A DNA stretch of 64,000 nt. It comes from Bufo bufo. Taxonomy: Eukaryota > Chordata > Amphibia > Anura > Bufonidae. Positions within the stretch are counted from its first letter, which is position 1; every line of letters begins with the position of its first letter. Positions 44,563-55,326 of this stretch are shown piece after piece. A program made the position numbers and the translations under genes. Location: positions 107,854,644 through 107,918,643 of the forward strand of contig NC_053391.1 of the NCBI RefSeq assembly GCF_905171765.1, read 5' to 3'. The notes below the pieces were generated by a model that had not been told where the DNA came from, did no database searches, and was given only the letters and a program-made list of their open reading frames with translations.

Positions 44563-46124
44563 CAGGGAGTGCAGAATTATTAGGCAAGTTGTATTTTTGA
44601 GGATAAATTTTATTATTGAACAACAACCATGTTCTCAATGAACCCAAAAAACTCATTAATATCAAAGCTGAATATTTTTGGAAGTAGTTTTTAGTTTGTT
44701 TTTAGTTTTAGCTATTTTAGGGGATATCTGTGTGTGCAGGTGACTATTACTGTGCATAATTATTAGGCAACTTAACAAAAAACAAATATATACCCATTTC
44801 AATTATTTATTTTTACCAGTGAAACCAATATAACATCTCAACATTCACAAATATACATTTCTGACATTCAAAAACAAAACAAAAACAAATCAGTGACCAA
44901 TATAGCCACCTTTCTTTGCAAGGACACTCAAAAGCCTGCCATCCATGGATTCTGTAAGTGTTTTGATCTGTTCACCATCAACATTGCGTGCAGCAGCAAC
45001 CACAGCCTCCTAGACACTGTTCAGAGAGGTGTACTGTTTTCCCTCCTTGTAAATCTCACATTTGATGATGGACCACAGGTTCTCAATGGGGTTCAGATCA
45101 GGTGAACAAGGAGGCCATGTCATTAGATTTTCTTCTTTTATACCCTTTCTTGCCAGCCACGCTGTGGAGTACTTGGACGCGTGTGATGGAGCATTGTCCT
45201 GCATGAAAATCATGTTTTTCTTGAAGGATGCAGACTTCTTCCTGTACCACTGCTTGAAGAAGGTGTCTTCCAGAAACTGGCAGTAGGACTGGGAGTTGAG
45301 CTTGACTCCATCCTCAACCCGAAAAGGCCCCACAAGCTCATCTTTGATGATACCAGCCCAAACCAGTACTCCACCTCCACCTTGCTGGCGTCTGAGTCGG
45401 ACTGGAGCTCTCTGCCCTTTACCAATCCAGCCACGGGCCCATCCATCTGGCCCATCAAGACTCACTCTCATTTCATCAGTCCATAAAACCTTAGAAAAAT
45501 CAGTCTTGAAATATTTCTTGGCCCAGTCTTGACGTTTCAGCTTGTGTGTCTTGTTCAGTGGTGGTTGTCTTTCAGCCTTTCTTACCTTGGCCATGTCTCT
45601 GAGTATTGCACACCTTGTGCTTTTGGGCACTCCAGTGATGTTGCAGCTCTGAAATATGGCCAAACTGGTGGCAAGTGGCATCTTGGCAGCTGCACGCTTG
45701 ACTTTTCTCAGTTCATGGGCAGTTATTTTGCGCCTTTGTTTTTCCACACGCTTCTTGCGACCCTGTTGACTATTTTGAATGAAATGCTTGATTGTTCGAT
45801 GATAACGCTTCAGAAGCTTTGCAATTTTAAGAGTGCTGCATCCCTCTGCAAGATATCTCACTATTTTTGACTTTTCTGAGCCTGTCAAGTCCTTCTTTTG
45901 ACCCATTTTGCCAAAGGAAAGGAAGTTGCCTAATAATTATGCACACCTGATATAGGGTGTTGATGTCATTAGACCACACCCCTTCTCATTACAGAGATGC
46001 ACATCACCTAATATGCTTAATTGGTAGTAGGCTTTCGAGCCTATACAGCTTGGAGTAAGACAACATGCATAAAGAGGATGATGTGGTCAAAATACTCATT
46101 TGCCTAATAATTCTGCACGCAGTG
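44563..46124 (-). mobile_element. Tc1/mariner element, DD37E type
   Basis: Left end CAGGGAGTGCAGAATTATTA and right end TTGCCTAATAATTCTGCACG.. are inverted partners, flanked by TA (44561-44562, 46125-46126). The final bases at the right (GCAGTG) differ from the left (CACTCCCTG expected). An internal copy of the motif, CATAATTATTAGGCAA near 44755 and TTGCCTAATAATTATG near 45927, suggests bipartite repeats. It is 1562 bp and sits in a nearly unmutated Ty3 LTR, so it is the youngest dated insertion in the window. Confidence 0.95.
44890..45906 (-). pseudogene. DD37E transposase with one premature stop
   Basis: A frame of 339 codons starts at 45906 (MGQKKDLTGSEKSKIVRYLA) and would end at the TGA at 44890-44892. 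Only a TAG at 45010-45012 interrupts it, leaving 298 residues. The codon there is probably a mutated Trp, judged from related copies I recall. N-terminal helix-turn-helix blocks (EGCSTLKIAKLLKRYHRTIK) are clear. Catalytic residues: VLWTDEMRVSLDG, MQDNAPSHASK and [11 protein letters not shown], with 37 residues between the second Asp and Glu. All three precede the stop, so a truncated product would keep the catalytic triad and lose the last ~40 residues. Confidence 0.93.
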
Positions 46125-46414
46125 TATTTATGATTTTCTGTTGTCTGGATCCAGGTGACCCTGACTCCCTCCGTGTCTGTGTAGGGAGCCGGTGGTCGTG
46201 TCCCCTCACTATTGTAGGGCCTTCAGGTTAAGATAGCCGAGGTACGTGGATATGCGCCTATTCACCTTTAGAGTGGTCGCATAGGCTGAGCATTAAGGGA
46301 GAGCGGCAGGTCGATTGCAGGGGTCTCCCTTTATGTTCCTTAGTTGTGGATCCAGTGAGTCATCATTTGTTATTTGTATCATCTTGTTTCCTGTACACCA
46401 TCCGTGACAAAAAA

Positions 46415-47720
46415 GCTATTTTTGGGCAAATTTTCCATTTTAATCCGTTTTTTTCCAGTAACAAAGCAAGGGTTAACAGCCAAACAAAACTTTATATTTA
46501 TTACCCTGATTCTGCAGTTTACAGAAACACCCTATATGTGGTCGTAAACTGTTGTATGACCAAACGGCAGGGCGAAGAAGGAAAGGAAAGCAGTATGGTT
46601 TTTGGATAGCAGATTCTGATAGCCTTTTTTTTTTGGCACCATGTCCCATTTGAAGCCCCCCTGATGCACCCCTCGAGTAGAAACTCCATAAAAGCGACCC
46701 CATTTAAGAAACTACACCCCTCAAGGTATTCAAAACTGATTTTACAAACTTTATTAGCCCTTTAGGTGTTCCTCAATAGTTTATGGCAAATGGAGATGAA
46801 ATTTCAGAATTTCTATTTTTGGTAACCTTGCCTCACAAAAATGTAATATAGATTAACCAAAAATCATATTTACCCTAAAAATAGTCCCGACAAAACTGCC
46901 ACCTTATCCCATAGTTTCCAAAATTGGGTCACTTTTATGGAGTTTCTACTCTAGGGGTGCGTCAGGGGGGCTTCAAATGGGACATGGTGTCAAAAAAACC
47001 AGTCCAGCAAAATCTGCCTTCCAAAAACTACACGGCGCACCTTTCCCTCTACGCCCTACTGTGTGCCCGTACAGTAGTTTACGGCCACATATGGGGTGTT
47101 TCTGCAAACGACAGAATCGGGGCAGTAAATATAGCATTTTGTTTGGCTGTTAAACCTTGATTTCTTACTGGAAAAAAAGGATTAAAATGAAATTTGAGAA
47201 TTTAAATTTTTGGGCAAATTTTTCATCTCCATTTGCCAAGAACTCTTGTGCAACACCTAAAGGGTTAACAAAGTTTGTAAAATCAGCTTTCAATACCTTG
47301 AGGGGTTTAGTTTCTTAGATGGAGTCATTTTATGGAGTTTCTACTTTAGGGGTGCATCAGGGGGGCTTCAAATGGGACATGGTGTAAATAAACCAGTCCA
47401 GCAAAATCTGCCTTCCAAAAACCATACGGCATTCCTTTCCCTCTACGCCCTACCGTGTGCCCGTACAGTAGTTTACGACCACATATGGGGTGTTTCTGCA
47501 AACTACAGAATCGGGGCAATAAATATAGCATTTTTTATCAGCTGTTAACCCTTGCTTTGTTAATGGAAAAAATGGATTAAAAAGGAAATTTTGGCAAAAA
47601 ATATCGAAATTCTGAAATTTTATTTCCATTTTCCATTAACTCTTGTGGAACACCTAAAGGTTAACGACGTTTGTAAAATCAGTTTTGAATACCTTGAGGG
47701 GTCTAGTTTCTAGAATAGGG
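46415..47720. repeat. Inverted and tandem subrepeats in the piggyBac right part
   Basis: A ~400-bp unit containing CTTCAAATGGGACATGGTGT and GCCACATATGGGGTGTTTCTGC appears twice in direct order (about 46920-47330 and 47335-47715). A third, inverted copy lies at about 46420-46800 (GCACCATGTCCCATTTGAAG). The remaining stretch 47720-48221 is AT-rich noncoding sequence ending in the element terminus. Confidence 0.8.
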
Positions 47721-48225
47721 TAATTTTTGGGTGGTTTTTATTATGTAACCCTCACAAAGTGACTTCAGACCTGAACTGGTCTCTAAAAATTGGGTTTTTG
47801 AAAATTTCTGAAAAATTTCAAGATTTGCTTCTAAACTTCTAAACCTGGTAACGTCCCCAAAAACTAAAATGTCATTCCCAAAATGATCCAAACATGAAGT
47901 AGACATATGGGAAATGTAAAGCAATAACTATTTTTGGAGGTATTACTATGTATTATAGGAGTAGAGAAATTGAAACTTGGAAATTTGCTATTTTTTCCAA
48001 ATTTTTGGTAAATTTAGTATTTTTTTTATAAATAAAAAAGATTTATTTTTTTTACTTCATTTTACCAGTGTCATGAAGTGCAATATGTGATGAAAAAACA
48101 TTCGCAGAACGGCCGGGATAAGTAAAAGCGTTTTAAAGCTATCACTATTAAAATGACACTGGTCAGATTTGCAAAAAATGGCCTGGTCCTTAAGGTGAAA
48201 TATGGCTGTGTCCTAAAGGGGTTAA

Positions 48226-48690
48226 GGGCCGGCGCGCGTCACTTCCTGGGCTTTATGGGTTAGGTCATGTGACCTCGCTGACCAATATTAGCCCTCCTGC
48301 ATATATCTTATATAAAAGTGGCTCAGCAACTTCCCAGATGCCTCAGTGTCAAGGTCCTTGTGTCCTGCTAAGGTTCCTGATTTCCGCCTGTGTTCAGGAT
48401 TCATATCTGTATTCCTGGACTCTGCTACCTGTTAGAGCCCTGCCTGCTTGCATTGACTCCCCTGTTGCCGATCCGGATTGCCTGACCTGTACCTGTGCGG
48501 CCTGCCCTCATCTTTTGCCTGTCTGACTAAACCTCTGTCTCATCCTTCGGTCCTGCACTTCTGGTACCTATCTCAGGTACCTTCTGGTCCACCTGGACCA
48601 GCTGCCTCATGTGCCTACCCTCCTCAAGAGGTAGCGACCTGGTGTTCCTCTCGGGAAAAACAAAAAATACATGAATTATGTAAAAACTGA
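48226..48690 (+). repeat. Possible solo LTR fragment
   Basis: The sequence has the look of a vertebrate Ty3 LTR: TATAAAAGTGG near 48311 as a TATA box, then CT-rich text with CCTGCCTG, TGACCTGTACC and a poly-T/A end. It is not related to the 39524 LTR. I cannot define TG..CA termini or a target duplication. Confidence 0.35.
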
Positions 48691-49084
48691 AAATAAGTCT
48701 AATATATAAAGCTGAGTGTATGTATCTGTGTATGTATGTCCGCTAAAGGAATCCGCACTGTCGCATTTACAATTATGAAATTTGGCACACAGGAAGGTAC
48801 ATCAGGTGTCCAGGAAGGTTTTAGACTGTGTCTCAGCTCTCTAGCACGTACCGTTCCTGAGATAGTCCCAAAAAATGCATTAGCCAATAGAATCCTGGCC
48901 ACATGACCTACATTAGCCAATAGACACCTACAGGTTTTTCTCTTCATATCCCAACTGCCATACACACAGTCACATGTCCCTTATCAGCCAATAGAAGCTC
49001 GCAGGTCCTTTGTCTCCACATACACACAGTTTTACACCAGGTTTCCATAACAACCCAGCCATTTTTCTTCACTGCTGCAGGTCA

Positions 49085-49835
49085 GCTTTAAAGGGGCAGG
49101 GAGCTGTGGATGAGACTGTTAAGGGAGCGGAGTGCTGTAAAGGTCACAGTTCAGGGACAGGTAGGGTGGCCATTCAGACCACTCTCAAAAGACAGACTTA
49201 AAAACCCCGCCCCCAGGTCCCGCTAGGCTATGCCCCTGATCTGGTTATGCCACGCCCCCTCCCTCTCTGCAGTCGGTAAAAATCAACTTCTATCAGCTGC
49301 AGGGGAGGGAGGGTGACTTTCTCCCTGTAGATCACACTCAGACAGCACAGTGCTGCTGTCTGAGAGTGAGCTATTCAAAAGAACATCCCTGTGTCCGTCC
49401 AGGCCCTGCGCCGAACGGAGGACAGGGAGTCTGAAAGCTGGAATGTCCGGCTTAAAACCGGACCTCTAGCCACCCTAGGGGCAGGCTGCTGTGGAGGTCA
49501 CAGTTAAGTGGACGGTCCGCTATAGAGGTCAGTGTTTAGGGGTTGGGTGCTGTAGACGTCACTGTTAAGGGGGTGGGGTGTTGTGGAGGTCACATTCTAA
49601 GGGAACAGAGCTCTGTAGAGGTCACTATTAAGAGGGGGGTTATTGTGGAAATCGCTGTTAATGAGACAGGGTACTGTGGAGGTCACTAATAAAGGGGCGG
49701 CCGCTGTGGAGGTCACTGTTAAAGGGGAGGGCGCTGTGGATGTTACTGTTAAAGGGGCAGGCCGCTGTGCAGGTCACTGTTAAAGGGGCGGGGTACTGTA
49801 GATGTCCCTGTTATAGTGGATACTGTTGATATCTT
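49085..49835. repeat. 31-bp minisatellite in the Helitron
   Basis: Units of about 31 bp built on GCTGTGGAGGTCACTGTTAA and AGGGGCGGG, with variants. Copies occupy 49085-49161 and 49478-49835, around a small hAT-like MITE. The GTGGAGGTCACTGTTA core is shared with the 26-bp array at 50918-53324. Confidence 0.8.
49162..49477. mobile_element. hAT-like MITE in the 31-bp array
   Basis: Ends TAGGGTGGCCATTCAGACC and CTCTAGCCACCCTA; flanks GGGACAGG and GGGGCAGG agree at 7 of 8 bases. Inverted arms include AAGACAGACTTAAAA / GGCTTAAAACCGG. Length 316 bp. Confidence 0.75.
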
Positions 49836-50917
49836 TTAACGACACACACAAACATTAAAGGGGTTCTCCGGGCTTAACCTTTTTTTATCTAAAAAAAAAC
49901 TAACCTGTGGAGGAAAGATTATTGCTCATATACTTACCTTCCACAGTGCAGCCGTTCTTGAGATCTGCCTCCCGGTCACGTGGTCCCTCCAGATGGCTTT
50001 TCTGTGCTTCCGAGCGAAGTCCGTCTTTTAATCTTCCTCTCTTCTCTTCCTGCCTTGAGCAGGAGACGGATCGTCACTAATGACGTCACCGCCTCCTGCA
50101 AGTGGAAGCGCCGGCCTCCATCTTCTTCCTCCAACGCAGGCGCAGTACGCACAATTACAGTGCGCATGCGCCGGTATCTCTGCTCCGGCTCTGTACTAAC
50201 ATGCACTGTGCATGCGCCGTTATCTCCTCCGGCTCCTCTCTCTCTAATCTCTCTTTCTATGTATTCAGCTTTTAGTGTGTCCCTGTCCTTACACACTCCG
50301 TGCAAATAGGACTGAAGGACTGATCTGATTGGCCCAGAGCACAAGCTCTGACTTCATACTGTGAAGAGCCGCAAGCTCAGTACACACAGTGAAAGGCAAT
50401 GTGCATTTACAGGGAGGAAAAAGACGACACAATATGCATTCCATCTAGTACACACCTACCGCCAATCCGATACTTATATCAATAGTGGGCATGCCACAAA
50501 CAGGCGCCCTCCAGACTAGACCATCATGCTCAACTACTGCGTGCCCACTAAATCACAAGAGGAATTGAACCCTCTCTCCTTGAATGGCTCAGAGGGTTCA
50601 CAGTAGTGAGCAGTGAACAGATGTAGTAGAGCTGAATTGGTCACTTGCCTGTTATGGCATGCTGTTACCTGTAGTCCAACCATAGATAGAATTGTGAGAT
50701 GTTTCTTCCCATGGAATGCTTTGACTGGCATTTTGCGAGGACATGTAAGAGGTCGCTTTAAATCAATAGGTCCATAGGCATGAATTCATGAACCTGGTCT
50801 TCTCAAAATTGGTAGAGCGACCTTTTGGACTCCTTTAGACACCAGGGCCTCTGTAAATCATATTGCTGTACCCTGGGATAGGGAGATGTCATAGTATACA
50901 GGGGGCTCTGCCAAACA

Positions 50918-53324
50918 CTCTAGATGTCACTGTTATGGGGGCACTGTGGATGTCACTGCTATGGGGGCACTGTGGAGGTCACTGTTATGGGAGCACTGTG
51001 GATGTCACTGTTATGTGGGCACTGTGGAGGTCACTGTTATGGGTGCACTGTGGAGGTCACTGTTATGGGTGCACTGTGGAGGTCACTGTTATGTGGGCAC
51101 TGTGGATGTCACTGTTATGGGGGCACTGTGGATGTCACTGTTATGGGAACACTGTGGAGGTCACTGTTATGGGAGCCCTGTGGAGGTCACTGTTATGTGG
51201 GCACTGTGGATGTCACTGTTATGGGAACACTGTGGATGTCACTGTTATGGGAGCCCTGTGGATGTCACTGTTATGGGAACACTGTGGAGGTCACTGTTAT
51301 GGGAGCCCTGTGGAGGTCACTGTTATGTGGGCACTGTGGATGTCACTGTTATGGGAACACTGTGGATGTCACTGTTATGGGAGCCCTGTGGAGGTCACTG
51401 TTATGGGAGCACTGTGGAGGTCACTGTTATGTGGGCACTGTGGATGTCACTGTTATGGGAACACTGTGGATGTCACTGTTATGGGGGCCCTGTGGAGGTC
51501 ACTGTTATGGGAGCACTGTGGAGGTAACTGTTATGTGGGCACTATGGATGTCACTATTATGGGAACACTGTGGAGGTTACTGTTATGGGGGCACTGTGGA
51601 TGTCATTGTTATGGGGGCACTGTGGATGTCACTGTTATGGGGGCACTGTGGATGTCATTGTTATGGGGGCACTGTGGATGTCACTGTTATGGGGGCACTG
51701 TGGATGTCACTATTATGGGAGCACTGTGGATGTCACTGTTATGTGGGCACTGTGGAGGTTACTGTTATGTGGGCACTGTGGATGTCACTGTTATGGAAAC
51801 ACTGTGGAGGTTACTGTTATGGGGGTACTGTGGATGTCACTGTTATGGGGGCACTGTGGATGTCACTGTTATGGGGGCACTGTGGATGTCATTGTTATGG
51901 GGGCACTGTGGATGTCACTGTTATGGGGGCACTGTGGATGTCATTGTTATGGGGGCCCTGTGGATGTCACTGTTATGTGGGCACTGTGGATGTCACTGTT
52001 ATGGGAACACTGTGGAGGTTACTGTTATGGGGGCACTGTGGATGTCACTGTTATGGTGGCACTGTGGATGTCACTGTTATGGGAGCCCTGTGGAGGTCAC
52101 TGTTATGTGGGCACTGTGGATGTCACTGTTATGGGAACACTGTGGATGTCACTGTTATGGGAGCCCTGTGGAGGTCACTGTTATGGGAGCCCTGTGGAGG
52201 TCACTGTTATGTGGGCACTATGGATGTCACTATTATGGGAACACTGTGGAGGTTACTGTTATGGGAGCACTGTGGATGTCACTGTTATGTGGGCACTGTG
52301 GATGTCACTGTTATGTGGGCACTGTGGATGTCACTGTTATGGGAACACTGTGGATGTCACTGTTATGGGGGCCCTGTTGAGGTCACTGTTATGGGAGCAC
52401 TGTGGAGGTAACTGTTATGTGGGCACTATGGATGTCACTATTATGGGAACACTGTGGAGGTTACTGTTATGGGAGCACTGTGCATGTCACTGTTATGTGG
52501 GCACTGTGGAGGTTACTGTTATGTGGGCACTGTGGATGTCACTGTTATGGAAACACTGTGGAGGTTACTGTTATGGGGGCACTGTGGATGTCACTGTTAT
52601 GGGGGCACTGTGGATGTCACTGTTATGGGGGCACTGTAGATGTCACTATTATGGGAACACTGTGGAGGTTACTGTTATGGGAGCACTGTGGAGGTCACTG
52701 TTATGTGGGCACTGTGGATGTCACTGTTATGGGGGCACTGTGGATGTCACTGTTATGGGAGCACTGTGGAGGTCACTGTTGTGGGAGCACTGTGGAGGTC
52801 ACTGTTATGGGGGCCCTGTGGAGGTCACTGTTGTGGGAGCACTGTGGATGTCACTGTTATGGGAGCACTGTGGATGTCACTGTTATGGGAGCACTGTGGA
52901 TGTCACTGTTATGGGGGCACTGTGGGTGTCACTGTTATGGGGGCACTGTGGGTGTCACTGTTATGGGAGCACTGTGGATGTCACTGTTATGGGAGCACTG
53001 TGGATGTCACTGTTATGGGAGCACTGTGGATGTCACTGTTATGGGAGCACTGTGGATGTCACTGTTATGGGAGCACTGTGGATGTCACTGTTATGGGAGC
53101 ACTGTGGATGTCACTGTTATGGGAGCACTGTGGATGTCACTGTTATGGGAGCACTGTGGATGTCACTGTTATGGGGGCACTGTGGGTGTCACTGTTATGG
53201 GAGCACTGTGGATGTCACTGTTATGGGAGCACTGTGGATGTCACTGTTATGGGGGCACTGTGGGTGTCACTGTTATGGGGGCACTGTGGATGTCACTGTT
53301 ATGGGGGCACTTTGGACGTCACTC
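50918..53324. repeat. 26-bp minisatellite, about 92 copies
   Basis: Unit ACTGTTATGGGGGCACTGTG plus GATGTC, 26 bp, repeated about 92 times. Variants (GGGAACAC, GGGAGCCC, TGTGGGCAC, GGAGGTTAC) recur in blocks, giving a higher-order pattern. For example, the CACTATGGATGTCACTATTA block appears near 51540, 52215 and 52428. The right end (about 52966-53165) is nearly uniform. No unit phase contains a stop on the plus strand, so all three plus frames are open for up to about 590 codons. I do not regard these as genes. Confidence 0.97.
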
Positions 53325-53351
53325 AGCATAAGTGCTCAGTATAAGTGATAA

Positions 53352-53701
53352 GGCTAATGCACAGAACCATATGCGTTTTGAAGTCTACAAGTCGCGGATA
53401 GACTAAATATGGTTGCTGTCTGTGTGCGATTTTGACATTTCTTTTTGCAGTCCCCTTGAGTTCTATGGGTTTTAGATCTGCATTATGAGGACCAGAATAA
53501 GACATGTTCTATATTTTGCAGAACTGACATACGGATGTGGAAAGCACAGGGACGCTAGCAGTGTGTTTTCTACATCTGTATGTCAGTTCCAGTACAGATA
53601 GAACATGTCCTATTCTGGTCCTCAAAATGAGGTCCTCAAATTCATAGAACTCAATGGGACTGCAAAAAATGGGGATCGGAAAATGGATACGGTTGTGTGC
53701 C
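53352..53701. mobile_element. Palindromic MITE with TAA duplication
   Basis: Ends GGCTAATGCACAGAACC and GGTTGTGTGCC are flanked by TAA (53349-53351, 53702-53704). Inner arms pair around TGACATACGGATGTGGAAA / TCTACATCTGTATGTCA. PIF/Harbinger-like by duplication. Confidence 0.8.
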
Positions 53702-54302
53702 TAAAGGTTTAGATACACAGCTCAGCAGGTTGTATGATACAAAATGGAATTAGATACACAGCTCAGCTGGCTGTATCATAGAAGATGGGATTAGATACAC
53801 ACTTCAGCAGGCAGTATCGCACACAACAGGCTGTGTATCAGGCACACATACATGTTAGGATTAGATACAGATGTGTTTGCCGATTCCAGCTGTTTATTAC
53901 ACTATGGAGATGGAAGAGCCCGTGGACCATCAGTGATGGGATTTAGACCCTGGGCGAGAAGTAGATTCATGTCTGGGTGTAGTACATAGACAGGAGGTGT
54001 AGTGGGTGAAGCTGCTGCAGGCAGAGTGGGGGGCGTGGCCAGCCGGGGACTCATCTCTGTGCAGTGCAGCCAGGCTTGTGTGTCAATAAAGTTATGTATT
54101 CAACAAAACAAGAAGGGGAGAAAGTAAACAGATCTGCCAGGATAATGTGATGTCTTCCAGACATGAAAAACAGGTATTGGGGGCATATGTATGCTTGGTG
54201 AGGGGTGTTAGGAGCACATAAAAAGAATTTTTTTGGGACCGGACAACCTCTTTAAATGAAATAGATAAAATATACCCATGCGAAGCCGGGTCCTTCTACT
54301 AG

Positions 54303-55326
54303 TAATAATATAAAGACAAAGTAAAAACAGCACAAGTGACTATAATAAAAATTATTATTATTATTTATCATTATTTATGTACAGCCATCACCTTTTGAAA
54401 ATTATAATAAGAATTCTGTCCCTTATGTAAAGGGGAATTCGCAAATATATTCACGATTGTTCCACTAACAAGATGGTGTGAGATGTATTCCTCTGGGGTT
54501 AGATGTGCATATGCATAGGAGTATGAAGCATACTTTGTGATTAACACAAATCGCGTGCTAAAGGTTTGTATGACAATCACATGTGGTATTATGCAATCAC
54601 AATGACTGATACACAAGGTTTCAAAATTATTTTCAAGCTGAAGAACCCATTCAAGACCAGAAAGAGCAAATATGTCAATTAATAAATGGCAAGTTATACA
54701 ATTTTTTGCTATTTTAACTTATACTATACCAAAACTATTAATTAATCTGCTCAGCTCCTCCTGCTCTGTTACATGCTGCCTGAGGCTAAGGCAATCACGT
54801 TCAACTTTGCAGGTTCCCTTAAATAATAAATTAAGTTTCTTCTGATTTCTGCCCCCTTGTTGCCCCATCTTTGGTTTATGTGTATATGCTGTTGGGGACT
54901 AATGGAAGTAACCATTGATTGTGGCTGATTTTGGTGGCAGCCTGTATTTTCATTCCATTTTCTTCTCCATACAGTAGGTCTTGCTCAAACCTTCAACAGC
55001 CTCCTTGAATCCCAAGCAGATGATGGGAAAAGTTGTTTCTCCACTGGGATGTGCTTACTTCAATATTGGACGGATGGATTTCACATAACACCTACAAGTG
55101 TGTTGGAGTGGACACCCAAAAAAGCGAGTTTCTGTTTTGCTCTGAACGCCTGAATCTGGTTAGTCTAAACTCTTAACTTTTTATAACTATTTTAGAAAAC
55201 GACTTTAATCGTGATCTATCCATAAATCCCATAATAAGCATGGTATGTTCCATCACCATATAATATAATACAATCCAAGAAGGTCTAGATCCTGGTGGCT
55301 CATTGTCTCAGGACCTGGGCACTCAC
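54303..55326 (-). other. LRRC75A intron 1, start (unique sequence)
   Basis: Directly follows the GTGAGT splice donor at 55326-55321 (minus strand). No element ends, no second exon and no clear conserved element were seen in this 1-kb part. The intron presumably continues through the repeats to the left edge. Confidence 0.6.

Larger units (their letters stand above)
39524..46409 (+). mobile_element. Ty3/gypsy chromovirus-like LTR retrotransposon
   Basis: Complete structure: 5' LTR, gag-protease frame, pol frame with RT, RNase H, integrase and chromodomain, polypurine tract, 3' LTR. A 5-bp AAAAA target duplication flanks it (39519-39523, 46410-46414). The LTRs are 547 bp each once the Tc1 copy in the 3' LTR is set aside, and I find one difference between them (39939 region, C versus T), so insertion was recent. 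No env-like frame. A frame break in pol makes it defective as it stands. Confidence 0.95.
44299..46409 (+). repeat. 3' LTR of the Ty3 element, interrupted by Tc1
   Basis: LTR sequence occupies 44299-44562 and 46127-46409, with a Tc1 element between. Joined length is 547 bp, the same as the 5' LTR. One substitution was seen (ATGCGCCTATTC here, ATGCGCCCATTC at the 5' LTR). Confidence 0.95.
38207..48221. mobile_element. piggyBac-type element, split by a Ty3 insertion
   Basis: The left end CCTGCTTAGGACATAGGGCG and right end GGCTGTGTCCTAAAGGGG are inverted partners, flanked by TTAA (38203-38206, 48222-48225). A second subterminal pair (CCTTAAGGACACAGG / CTGGTCCTTAAGG) supports the boundaries. TTAA duplication with CCY..-type ends and a piggyBac N-terminal reading frame at 38913 identify the superfamily. 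Without the Ty3 insert (39524-46409) about 3.1 kb remains. Most of the transposase is gone. Confidence 0.8.
49859..54251. mobile_element. TTAA-flanked block holding the 26-bp array
   Basis: Left end AGGGGTTCTCCGGGC and right end ACCGGACAACCTCT are inverted partners of the local TTAA family, with TTAA at 49855-49858 and 54252-54255. The 4.4-kb interior is mostly the 26-bp minisatellite plus a nested MITE (53352-53701). It may be one element that expanded internally, or two same-family ends brought together around Helitron sequence. Confidence 0.6.
48698..54302 (+). mobile_element. Helitron-like element with a large nested insert
   Basis: The 5' end TCTAATATATAAAGCTGAGT and the GTATGTATGTCCGCTAAAGG block after it, plus the 3' end CATGCGAAGCCGGGTCC..CTAG followed by T, match vertebrate Helitrons as I recall them (5' TC, short 3' hairpin ACCC..GGGT, 3' CTRR, host T). 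The left flank base is G rather than A, so the exact 5' boundary is uncertain. Without the TTAA-flanked insert (49859-54251) about 1.2 kb remains. There is no Rep/helicase frame, so it is nonautonomous. Confidence 0.7.

Noticed and set aside
50863..53348. Plus-strand open frames of up to 592 codons
   Set aside because: They are the three phases of a 26-bp tandem repeat without stops. Open length follows from the unit and is not evidence of a protein.
1..55326. Further LRRC75A exons left of exon 1
   Set aside because: I looked for the conserved peptide that follows exon 1 in the family and did not see it. Very short exons could still escape a manual reading.
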